In this document: piece after piece, positions 17,201-29,000 of the stretch
Layout of the letters: the number at the start of each line of letters is the position of its first letter
Numbering within the stretch: position 1 is the stretch's first letter
Source: Batillaria attramentaria
Taxonomy: Eukaryota > Mollusca > Gastropoda > Batillariidae
Direction of reading: 5' to 3'
Assembly: GCA_018292915.2 (NCBI GenBank)
Contig: JACVVK020000486.1
Coordinates: 356,001 to 420,000, forward strand
Length of the DNA stretch: 64,000 nt
Notes under the pieces: generated by a model
Told to the model about the DNA's origin: nothing
Databases searched by the model: none
What the model saw: only the letters and a program-made list of their open reading frames with translations
Made by a program: the position numbers and the translations under genes

Positions 17201-18249
17201 TTTGTTGTTGTTATGTCTAGTTATGCCCAACTTCCGTGACACTCAGCGGTAAAACATTTAGCACTTATAAGCCCATGGAAAAATCGCAATTTTACTTGAA
17301 ATCTTCAAGTCACTAGGACTAGGAGCCACTCAAGCCACTATTATGCAGTTTGCAGTGGTCTTTGGGCCCAGTGGAAAGGCCCACGCCATGCATGATAGTG
17401 GCTCCTACTGGTGTGCAGTGAGTGGCTTATTCTTTTTAAGAAGCTTCATCATGTAGTGGGTAGAAATGGTTGGGCGTGGGCTCTTAACAGTTAAGTGTAC
17501 TGAAAGAACCTAGCAAAACACTGCACTTTTTTTTTGCAGTGTAGTTTGAAAAGAGTTTGTCTTTTAAAAAAATAATGAAGGAAACGTTTCCATCAGTCCC
17601 TTTAACGTCGATCAGTCACAAGACATGTATTGAAATCGGAATCTATTGCTGCTGTTTAGCAACTTGAGGTATGTGTTTCTGTTACAGCTTGCTGTCCAAA
17701 GTTTGAACACATTTTCCAGCCTACTGCAGGTGAGAGAAATACACGCAGTTAGTTAGTGTAGGCAGCCATTGACATTGCTGAATGTTAAATTACACACGCA
17801 CGCACGCACACACTCCCTCTCTCTCTCTGCCATTGAAATTACATTCTGTTCTTTGCATCCAGAGTGTTCACAATGCCAGATTGAGATGATATGCTCATCT
17901 CTTGACAACAGAATCATGCAACACACCTTAGTGCATCTCTCAAAAATGAAAAAAAGAAAGAGCACATGAATTATTTTGTGCATGTTTTAATGTATTCTTT
18001 TTAAATTTAATATGATGTGCATACCTTATTACGTGGAATTGATTTCATTCATGTCAAGACAAAGACCTTTGCTCAGCATAGTTACTTATAATAAATACCA
18101 GGATCCGACTTGTTGGAATGATCTCCCAGTTTTGATCAGATATGCAGACACAAAACTATCTTTCAAAACAAATCTGAAAACCTACCTTCTCACAGCCTGC
18201 CACCAACAACTGTTGCCACATCATCATCTTGCTGGTCATGTGTGTGTGT

Positions 18250-18284
<35 letters not shown>

Positions 18285-20144
18285 CCAGGGGCAGCCCGTG
18301 TAGTTAAATGTATGTGTGGAGGCATGTTGTGTGTGTTTCTGGGTGAGTGTGTGTTCCTTGTAAGGCGCCCTGAGCTCCCGCGAGAGGGAGGGCGCCCCTT
18401 CAGTACACATTTTATAATATTATTATTATTATTATTGTTATTGTTCACTGTGCAAATTTCAGAGTGCTGTGTGGATCGTAGCTGGCAGTATTATGGGAGG
18501 AGAGAAGCGCAAGGCGGAAAAAGCAAGGTAGATGATGAAATGTTTTTGGTGAAATGGTCTCTGTCAGTTTTGGTGACAAAGTGCTTTGTGTACCCTATCA
18601 CAAGTGACATGGAGCTCTGACTTACAGTGTTTTAGTTTCCTTATGAGTTGTACTAGTACGCAGGTCAGGGACGAAGCTGAAAAAATCTACCTCAGCGCTA
18701 AGTTCGAGCCCTGGTTGAGTTTGTGATATGTGATACCCGTTTTACCTGGCTAACAGGCTGCTCATTGGGGATTTCTCTCCGGGTTACCTGGCTTTCCTTC
18801 CGCAGCAAAATTGAAAAATTGGATAGGTATTGGATGATGCTGCACCCCAGCAACGCGCTTCCTCTGGTGGAAGCAGCCCAAATTTCCTGAAAGGGATAAC
18901 AGAGTAGTTTTAAAAAAAAAAGAAAAAAAAGTAGCCCCTGCTGTGTACCAAAGAGTTTGTAATTTTTCGGCTTTGTCTCAGTACTGTAAAACGTTACTCT
19001 GTTGGAAGATGTGCAAAACAGGTAGACATGATAAAACATGTATACTTAGAAGTCTGGCAGTTGTTGCATTTAATTGGTTCTCCATGAAATCATCTGTTTT
19101 TGTGTAGGTTGCGAAAGGGGATCAACATTCTCGTGACAACACCCGGTCGTCTTCTGGATCACATTCAGCACACGGACAGTCTGTCTTTGAGACTTGTTCG
19201 CTGGCTCGTCCTTGACGAAGCTGACAGGTAATCTCGTAGTTCACCGTTTCCTTGGAATAATGATGATGAATTATAATAATAGTAACAACTGTGATAATAT
19301 GGTTATCATAACTTATGTCACTGGTAAATTCTTATGTCACCATTTGCTTGGGGTAATCATGATTTATTTTCTTGTGTATGTAGTCCTGGAAGTTTGAGAC
19401 TCCATTTTGACAGTAGTGAGAAGTGCTAAGTACATATCATCCTGCATTATTCTTAACCCTGGTTTTGCTGAATTGCTCTGTCTGCTGTTGAAAAAAAAAA
19501 AAAGAAGACTAATAGAGATAATATACTAACGAAGGTTAAAAGTACATCCGGAAGCTTTAACTGTCTCTAATATACTGTATTAAGACAAACAAAGCGAAAT
19601 CATGTCAGCGAATTAAGGACACAATGCATCAGTACTATATAAAAATAAGAACCAATAGTCTGCCCGTAACATACTGTGTGAATAAGACTTAATTACCAAA
19701 CTAATTATCATTAAAGTTAATTACACCAGCGACAGTAGTGAATAAAGATACATGTACATCTTTTACAGGATGTTGGATATGGGGTATGAAAAGGACGTAG
19801 CTCAGATCGTGACGGCCCTCAACAGGCACGCTGGGCACTATCGCCAGACCATTCTCCTCTCCGCCACTTTGACTGCTGGTGGGTGCCTGGTATTTCATAA
19901 CACACGTCATATTTGTATTGACTATTCACTAAATTCACTAAAGCACAGTCACTCGAACTGTGGAACTCTCTTCCTAAGTCAGTGAAGGAGGCAGTGATTA
20001 TCACTGCATTTTAGAAGTGCCTGAAGGCTCATCTCTTCAACCCATAACTCCAATAATCATCTGCACTTTTTGTGTATATTTTTTTTAAAAAACTATTGTT
20101 CTTTCAAATACCTCTCCCTAGGTTAAGCCATGCACTATACCAAG

Positions 20145-20189
<45 letters not shown>

Positions 20190-22993
20190 CTCACAGTGCA
20201 GAGTATCAACCACACACACTCCCATTCCAGATACTGATGTGCATGCATTATTTCCTGAGACTATTTCTGCCACTAGCACACCAGGGAAGTTGAATTTATA
20301 CAATATTCTGATTATGTGCAGGTGTTGAGAGGCTAGCAGGCATCGCTCTCACGGATCACGAGATGGTTGATGCCTCCAGCCAGCCAGAAAAAGTGAACAA
20401 CATGGAGCCCGCTGATACAAGTGCACAGGACGCGGAGTTCGCATTACCAGAGAAATTGAAGCAGAATTTTGTCATGGTGCCGTGCAAGCTGCGTCTTGTC
20501 ACATTAGCTGCGTTTATCCTGTGGAAATGCAAGGTGTGTGTTTGATAACTTGATTCGATCTGCTTATGTTTAGGAGATATGAGTCTTTCCAAACTTGTTT
20601 TGGAAAAAGTCTGTTCATTAGAATGATCATAGAACTCGAAACAAGAACCGATTCAGAAATGTGTACTAATGTGACGTCACAAAACTGAATTTAATTTCTG
20701 ATGCTTTTGACATGTTTGAAAACTCAAGAAAAAAAAAAAAAGAGAAAGAAGTGAATGAAATTCTACATCCCCAAACTTGAATAGTTGAGTTTTCCTATCG
20801 CACCATGTGATTTTAATGTGTTGGTATCGGGTGAGTGAGTGAATGCGTGCGATTTTTGTGAGTGCTGGGTTCATTTCCTGATTCAGGATACAGTAACTAT
20901 CTGGATAATCATCGCAATTATTGTTATTAGAAATTATCCTTTCCTCTCTTATCCTCACAGCTTCAGGGCCAGAAAAGCAAAATGGTGGTCTTTCTATCAA
21001 CTCAGGACTCGGTCGAGTTTCACCACACTCTCTTCTCGCAAGCTTTCGGCTCTGCATCCACACCGGCTCGTTACCATGACGACAGCGATGATGGTGAAGA
21101 CATGGTGGGGGACAGTGATGAGGAAGGTGGGGGTGGAGAGCCATTGAGTATTTTCAAGCTTCACGGAGACATGGCACAGAAGGTGAGTAGGTCACTGCTT
21201 CATACTCACGGTCAGAGCGAGGTGTACAGAGTGTCTCAATTCATTTAAATCTGAAATAGTTAGTTGGTGACAACTGTAGAACCATTTTCAGAGGAGCAGT
21301 TGTGTGCAAAATTTCATTGTAATTTTTTGGCTTCCTTGTGTAACAATGGGAGTCTATGTAATAACCCTCCGTCGTCTCTGTGTGTGTGTGTGTGTGTGTG
21401 CAGAAAAACTTTTTTTCTTTTTTTTTTTTAGTCTGTTGGTGTTTGTTGTTGCACTATTTTATTTATTTATTTATTTTAAAACTTTTCTGAGCATCTCTTG
21501 AGGAACTGAGTGATTTGCTCAATGGTACAAATTTGAATGATGGTTTGACCATTGTTGTTTTTTGTTTTGTTTGTTTTTTGCAGGAAAGAACTAAAGTGTT
21601 TCAAGATTTCACAGCAGCTAGGTGTGGCGTTCTGCTATGCACAGTGAGTTGCCTTCGTATTTTATCCAGCAATGATTTTTTTAAAAAAAGAAAAAGAAAA
21701 ACAAGTTTTGCTTGGCTTGTTGAATATCTCCATGAGGAAACCTCTTGTATTGATATTATTGTAGTAAGGAACATTTATGCTGCTTCCCGTGTTGCCGTTT
21801 GTATAGCATTACCCAGTTGTTTTTTGGTTTTTCTTTCCCTTTTCTTCGTTTTGTTTGGTGTATACTACTTTCCCCTTTCGCCTCCTCTCCAGGATGGAAT
21901 GAGCTCTTAACTTACACAGTCTGCAGTTGATATTAAAAAAAAAAAATGCATCCAGTGTTTACTGCTTTTGATTTTACTTTCAAAGATCAGACATTCATAA
22001 AGTTAGATGCCTTTAACATAACAACAGCAAACATTCAGTAACTGCATGTAGCTTGAGGTTATTTCCCCTTTCTTACCAAATGTACTTTTCATTACTGTAG
22101 GATGTTGCTGCCAGGGGTCTCCACTTGCCTCGCGTTGACTGGATCGTGCAGTACACCACACCTGGTGCAACAGTCGACTATATACACCGAGTGGGGCGTA
22201 CAGCTCGAGCCGGCAAACAGGGAAATGCTCTTCTTTTTCTCATGCCATCCGAGGCGGACTACATCAAGGAACTCAATAAACACAAAATCAGGTATAGCAA
22301 CCATACCCCCCTCCCCCCCCCCCCCCGCGCACCCCCCCCCCCCACACCCCCCCCCCCCCCAAAAAAAAAAAAAAAAAAAACGACAAACACCACCAACAAC
22401 AACAAAATTTAAAAAAAAAAAAACAAGCAAAGAACCCCCCCAAAAAAACAAAACAAAAAAACAACAAAAAAAACCCCAAAAAAACAAACAAACAAAAAAC
22501 CAACAACCCCCCCCCCCCCCCCCCCCCCCCAACTTCTTAATGAAAAAACACAAGCAACCACAACAAAACAACAAACTAACTAACTCACATGTCCAAATCT
22601 AACTCTGACCTGTGCATGTCAGTTGAACTAAAAGTTGAACTGTGTAATGAACTAACTTGTCAGACAGATCAACAGACAGTTTCTTCTCCTGTTTCTTCCC
22701 TAATCTTTGATATGCTGCGTTCTAGGTGGCCGTACAGTGCGTAACTAAGTTACTTAACAAATGTTTGTGTTTGGTACCTGTGACAACGTCATTTTGGTCT
22801 GTGTTTCAGTGTTCATGAAATTTCTATGAAGGACATCCTGATGGTTCTGCTGACGGCCATACATGAGCTGCCCCAGCCGCAAGTTCCGACAAAGGTCTGA
22901 CATCACATTGGTTACGTTGAAGGAAACCAATAATTCATGAAAGGATACAAAGAAATTGGTCGTTGTATGGGCTCAAAATTCAGGCAGTGCTGA

Positions 22994-23054
<61 letters not shown>

Positions 23055-26000
23055 GCAGTTTCTGTCATTTCACCTAGAGGTATCTGTTACGGGCTTTTCC
23101 ACTGCTTATGGAAAATAGTATTTCCCTATTTTCTTTTTTACTATTAGTGTCATCATCATGCCCCTTAATTTCTGAACTTACTCGTAACGGTAAAAACGTC
23201 ATTGATTGCTGTCTTTGAATATATAATTGTGTAACACAACAGTTTCAAGGGAAATACAGATTCATTCCAAGTAGGTTGTCACCCAGAACGTTACCTATAA
23301 TTACACCACTTTTAACGCTTTTTTTTTTTTTTAAACACAGCGTCAAGATCCACGCACATTTGAAGAGGCTGCCACATACCTGCAGGACAGGTTTGAAGAG
23401 CAGGTGTTCAAGAATCGCAATCTGCAGACTCTGGCAGCTAAAGGTTAGCATCATAATTAAAGCCACACAGCTGAGTTTTACCAGGCTTCACAAAATGCAT
23501 CTTCTGTTATGGAACAGTTGCACCTGTGAGTGTTTCTGTACATTAGTACAAATAGGGTAAGTAGAGCTCTGAGTGTTTCTGTACATTAGTACAAATAGGG
23601 AAAGTACAGCTCTGAGTGTTTCAGTACATTAGTACAAATAGGGTAAGTAGAGCTCTAACTGTGAGTGTTTCTGTACATTAGTACAAATAGGGTAAGTAGA
23701 GCTCTAACTGAGAGTGTTTCTGTACATTAGTACAAATAGGGTAAGTAGAGCTCTAACTGAGAGTGTTTCTGTACATTAGTACAAATAGGGTAAGTAGAGC
23801 TCTAACTGTGAGTGTTCTGTACATTAGTACAAATAGGGTAAGCACAGCTCTAACTGTGAGTGTTTCTGTACATTAGTACAAATAGGGTAAGCACAGCTCT
23901 AACTGTGAGTGTTTCTGTACATTAGTACAAATAGGGTAAGTACAGCTCTAACTGTGAGTGTTTCTGTACATTAGTACAAATAGGGTAAGTACAGCTCTAA
24001 CTGTGAGTGTTTCTGTACATTAGTACAAATAGGGTAAGTACAGCTCTAACTGTGAGTGTTTCTGTACATTAGTACAAATAGGGAAAGTACAGCTCTAACT
24101 GTGAGTGTTTCTGTACATTAGTACAAATAGGGAAAGTACAGCTCTAACTGTGAGTGTTTCTGTACATTAGTACAAATAGGGTAAGTACAGCTCTAACTGT
24201 GAGTGTTTCTGTACATTAGTACAAATAGGGTAAGCACAGCTCTAACTGTGAGTGTTTCTGTACATTAGTACAAATAGGGTAAGCACAGCTCTAACTGTGA
24301 GTGTTTCTGTACATTAGTACAAATAGGGTAAGCACAGCTCTAACTGTGAGTGTTTCTGTACATTAGTACAAATAGGGTAAGCACAGCTCTAACTGTGAGT
24401 GTTTCTGTACATTAGTACAAATAGGGTAAGCACAGCTCTAACTGTGAGTGTTTCTGTACATTAGTACAAATAGGGTAAGCACAGCTCTAACTGTGAGTGT
24501 TTCTGTACATTAGTACAAATAGGGTAAGTACAGCTCTAACTGTGAGTGTTTCTGTACATTAGTACAAATAGGGAAAGTACAGCTCTAACTGTGAGTGTTT
24601 CTGTACATTAGTACAAATAGGGAAAGTACAGCTCTAACTGTGAATGTTTCTGTACATTAGTACAAATAGGGTAAGTACAGCTCTAACTGTGAGTGTTTCT
24701 GTACATTAGTACAAATAGGGTAAGTACAGCTCTAACTGTGAGTGTTTCTGTACATTAGTACAAATAGGGTAAGTACAGCTCTAACTGTGAGTGTTTCTGT
24801 ACATTAGTACAAATAGGGTAAGTACAGCTCTAACTGTGAGTGTTTCTGTACATTAGTACAAATAGGGAAAGTACAGCTCTAACTGTGAGTGTTTCTGTAC
24901 ATTAGTACAAATAGGGTAAGTACAGCTCTAACTGTGAGTGTTTCTGTACATTAGTACAAATAGGGTAAGCACAGCTCTAACTGTGAGTGTTTCTGTACAT
25001 TAGTACAAATAGGGTAAGTACAGCTCTAACTGTGAGTGTTTCTGTACATTAGTACAAATAGGGTAAGCACAGCTCTAACTGTGAGTGTTTCTGTACATTA
25101 GTACAAATAGGGTAAGCACAGCTCTAACTGTGAGTGTTTCTGTACATTAGTACAAATAGGGTAAGCACAGCTCTAACTGTGAGTGTTTCTGTACATTAGT
25201 ACAAATAGGGTAAGCACAGCTCTAACTGTGAGTGTTTCTGTACATTAGTACAAATAGGGTAAGTACAGCTCTAACTGTGAGTGTTTCAGTACATTAGTAC
25301 AAATAGGGTAAGCACAGCTCTAACTGTGAGTGTTTCTGTACATTAGTACAAATAGGGAAAGTACAGCTCTAACTGTGAGTGTTTCAGTACATTAGTACAA
25401 ATAGGGTAAGTACTGCTCTAACTGTGAGTGTTTCAGTACATTAGTACAAATAGGGTAAGTACTGCTCTAACTGTGAGTGTTTCAGTACATTAGTACAAAT
25501 AGGGTAAGTACAGCTCTAACTGTGAGTGTTTCTGTACATTAGTACAAATAGGGTAAGCACAGCTCTAACTGTGAGTGTTTCTGTACATTAGTACAAATAG
25601 GGTAAGCACAGCTCTAACTGTGAGTGTTTCTGTACATTAGTACAAATAGGGTAAGCACAGCTCTAACTGTGAGTGTTTCAGTACATTAGTACAAATAGGG
25701 AAAGTACAGCTCTAACTGTGAGTGTTTCAGTACATTAGTACAAATAGGGTAAGCACAGCTCTAACTGTGAGTGTTTCTGTACATTAGTACAAATAGGGAA
25801 AGTACAGCTCTAACTGTGAGTGTTTCTGTACATTAGTACAAATAGGGTAAGTACAGCTCTAACTGTGAGTGTTTCTGTACATTAGTACAAATAGGGTAAG
25901 TACAGCTCTAACTGTGAGTGTTTCTGTACATTAGTACAAATAGGGTAAGTACAGCTCTAACTGTGAGTGTTTCTGTACATTAGTACAAATAGGGTAAGTA

Positions 26001-29000
26001 CAGCTCTAACTGTGAGTGTTTCTGTACATTAGTACAAATAGGGTAAGCACAGCTCTAACTGTGAGTGTTTCTGTACATTAGTACAAATAGGGTAAGCACA
26101 GCTCTAACTGTGAGTGTTTCTGTACATTAGTACAAATAGGGTAAGCACAGCTCTAACTGTGAGTGTTTCTGTACTTTAGTACAAATAGGGTAAGCACAGC
26201 TCTAACTGTGAGTGTTTCTGTACTTTAGTACAAATAGGGTAAGCACAGCTCTAACTGTGAGTGTTTCTGTACTTTAGTACAAATAGGGTAAGCACAGCTC
26301 TAACTGTGAGTGTTTCTGTACATTAGTACAAATAGGGAAAGTACTGCTCTAACTGTGAGTGTTTCTGTACATTAGTACAAATAGGGTAAGTACTGCTCTA
26401 ACTGTGAGTGTTTCTGTACATTAGTACAAATAGGGTAAGTACTGCTCTAACTGTGAGTGTTTCTGTACATTAGTACAAATAGGGTAAGTACAGCTCTAAC
26501 TGTGAGTGTTTCAGTACATTAGTACAAATAGGGTAAGTACAGCTCTAACTGTGAGTGTTTCAGTACATTAGTACAAATAGGGTAAGTACAGCTCTGAGTG
26601 TTTCAGTACATTAGTACAAATAGGGTAAGTACAGCTCTGAGTGTTTCAGTACATTAGTACAAATAGGGTAAGTACAGCTCTAACTGTGAGTGTTTCTGTA
26701 CATTAGTACAAATAGGGTAAGTACAGCTCTAACTGTGAGTGTTTCTGTACATTAGTACAAATAGGGTAAGTACAGCTCTAACTGTGAGTGTTTCTGTACA
26801 TTAGTACAAATAGGGTAAGTACAGCTCTAACTGTGAGTGTTTCTGTACATTAGTACAAATAGGGTAAGTACAGCTCTAACTGTGAGTGTTTCTGTACATT
26901 AGTACAAATAGGGTAAGCACAGCTCTAACTGTGAGTGTTTCTGTACATTAGTACAAATAGGGTAAGCACAGCTCTAACTGTGAGTGTTTCTGTACATTAG
27001 TACAAATAGGGTAAGCACAGCTCTAACTGTGAGTGTTTCTGTACATTAGTACAAATAGGGTAAGCACAGCTCTAACTGTGAGTGTTTCTGTACATTAGTA
27101 CAAATAGGGTAAGCACAGCTCTAACTGTGAGTGTTTCTGTACATTAGTACAAATAGGGTAAGCACAGCTCTAACTGTGAGTGTTTCAGTACATTAGTACA
27201 AATAGGGTAAGTACAGCTCTAACTGTGAGTGTTTCTGTACATTAGTACAAATAGGGAAAGTACAGCTCTAACTGTGAGTGTTTCTGTACATTAGTACAAA
27301 TAGGGAAAGTACAGCTCTAACTGTGAGTGTTTCAGTACATTCGTACAAATAGGGTAAGTACAGCTCTAACTGTGAGTGTTTCAGTACATTCGTACAAATA
27401 GGGTAAGTACAGCTCTAACTGTGAGTGTTTCAGTACATTCGTACAAATAGGGTAAGTACAGCTCTAACTGTGAGTGTTTCAGTACATTCGTACAAATAGG
27501 GTAAGTACAGCTCTAACTGTGAGTGTTTCAGTACATTCGTACAAATAGGGTAAGTACAGCTCTAACTGTGAGTGTTTCAGTACATTCGTACAAATAGGGT
27601 AAGTACAGCTCTAACTGTGAGTGTTTCAGTACATTCGTACAAATAGGGTAAGTACAGCTCTAACTGTGAGTGTTTCAGTACATTCGTACAAATAGGGTAA
27701 GTACAGCTCTAACTGTGAGTGTTTCTGTACATTCGTACAAATAGGGAAAGTACAGCTCTAACTGTGAGTGTTTCTGTACATTCGTACAAATAGGGAAGTA
27801 CAGCTCTAACTGTGAGTGTTTCTGTACATTCGTACAAATAGGGTAAGTACAGCTCTAACTGTGAGTGTTTCTGTACATTCGTACAAATAGGGTAAGCACA
27901 GCTCTAACTGTGAGTGTTTCTGTACATTAGTACAAATAGGGTAAGTACAGCTCTAACTGTGAGTGTTCAGTACATTAGTACAAATAGGGTAAGCACAGCT
28001 CTAACTGTGAGTGTTTCTGTACATTAGTACAAATAGGGTAAGTAGAGCTCTAACTGTGAGTGTTTCTGTACATTAGTACAAATAGGGTAAGTACAGCTCT
28101 AACTGTTTCAGTACATTAGTACAAATAGGGTAAGTACAGCTCTAACTGTGAGTGTTTCTGTACATTAGTACAAATAGGGTAAGTACAGCTCTAACTGTGA
28201 GTGTTTCTGTACATTAGTACAAATAGGGTAAGTACAGCTCTAACTGTGAGTGTTTCTGTACATTAGTACAAATAGGGTAAGCACAGCTCTAACTGTGAGT
28301 GTTTCTGTACATTAGTACAAATAGGGTAAGCACAGCTCTAACTGTGAGTGTTTCTGTACATTAGTACAATAGGGTAAGCACAGCTCTAACTGTGAGTGTT
28401 TCTGTACATTAGTACAAATAGGGTAAGTACAGCTCTAACTGTGAGTGTTTCTGTACATTAGTACAAATAGGGTAAGTACAGCTCTAACTGTGAGTGTTTC
28501 TGTACATTAGTACAAATAGGGTAAGCACAGCTCTAACTGTGAGTGTTTCTGTACATTAGTACAAATAGGGTAAGCACAGCTCTAACTGTGAGTGTTTCTG
28601 TACATTAGTACAAATAGGGTAAGCACAGCTCTAACTGTGAGTGTTTCTGTACATTAGTACAAATAGGGTAAGTACAGCTCTAACTGTGAGTGTTTCTGTA
28701 CATTAGTACAAATAGGGAAAGTACAGCTCTAACTGTGAGTGTTTCTGTACATTAGTACAAATAGGGTAAGTACAGCTCTAACTGTGAGTGTTTCAGTACA
28801 TTAGTACAAATAGGGTAAGTACAGCTCTAACTGTGAGTGTTTCAGTACATTAGTACAAATAGGGTAAGTACAGCTCTAACTGTGAGTGTTTCTGTACATT
28901 CGTACAAATAGGGAAAGTACAGCTCTAACTGTGAGTGTTTCTGTACATTCGTACAAATAGGGTAAGTACAGCTCTAACTGTGAGTGTTTCTGTACATTCG

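Noticed and set aside
22092..22602. ORFs of 160-166 codons spanning DDX31 exon 13
   Set aside because: Only 22101-22291 is a real exon. The remainder is Pro/Lys/Gly translated from poly-C and poly-A.
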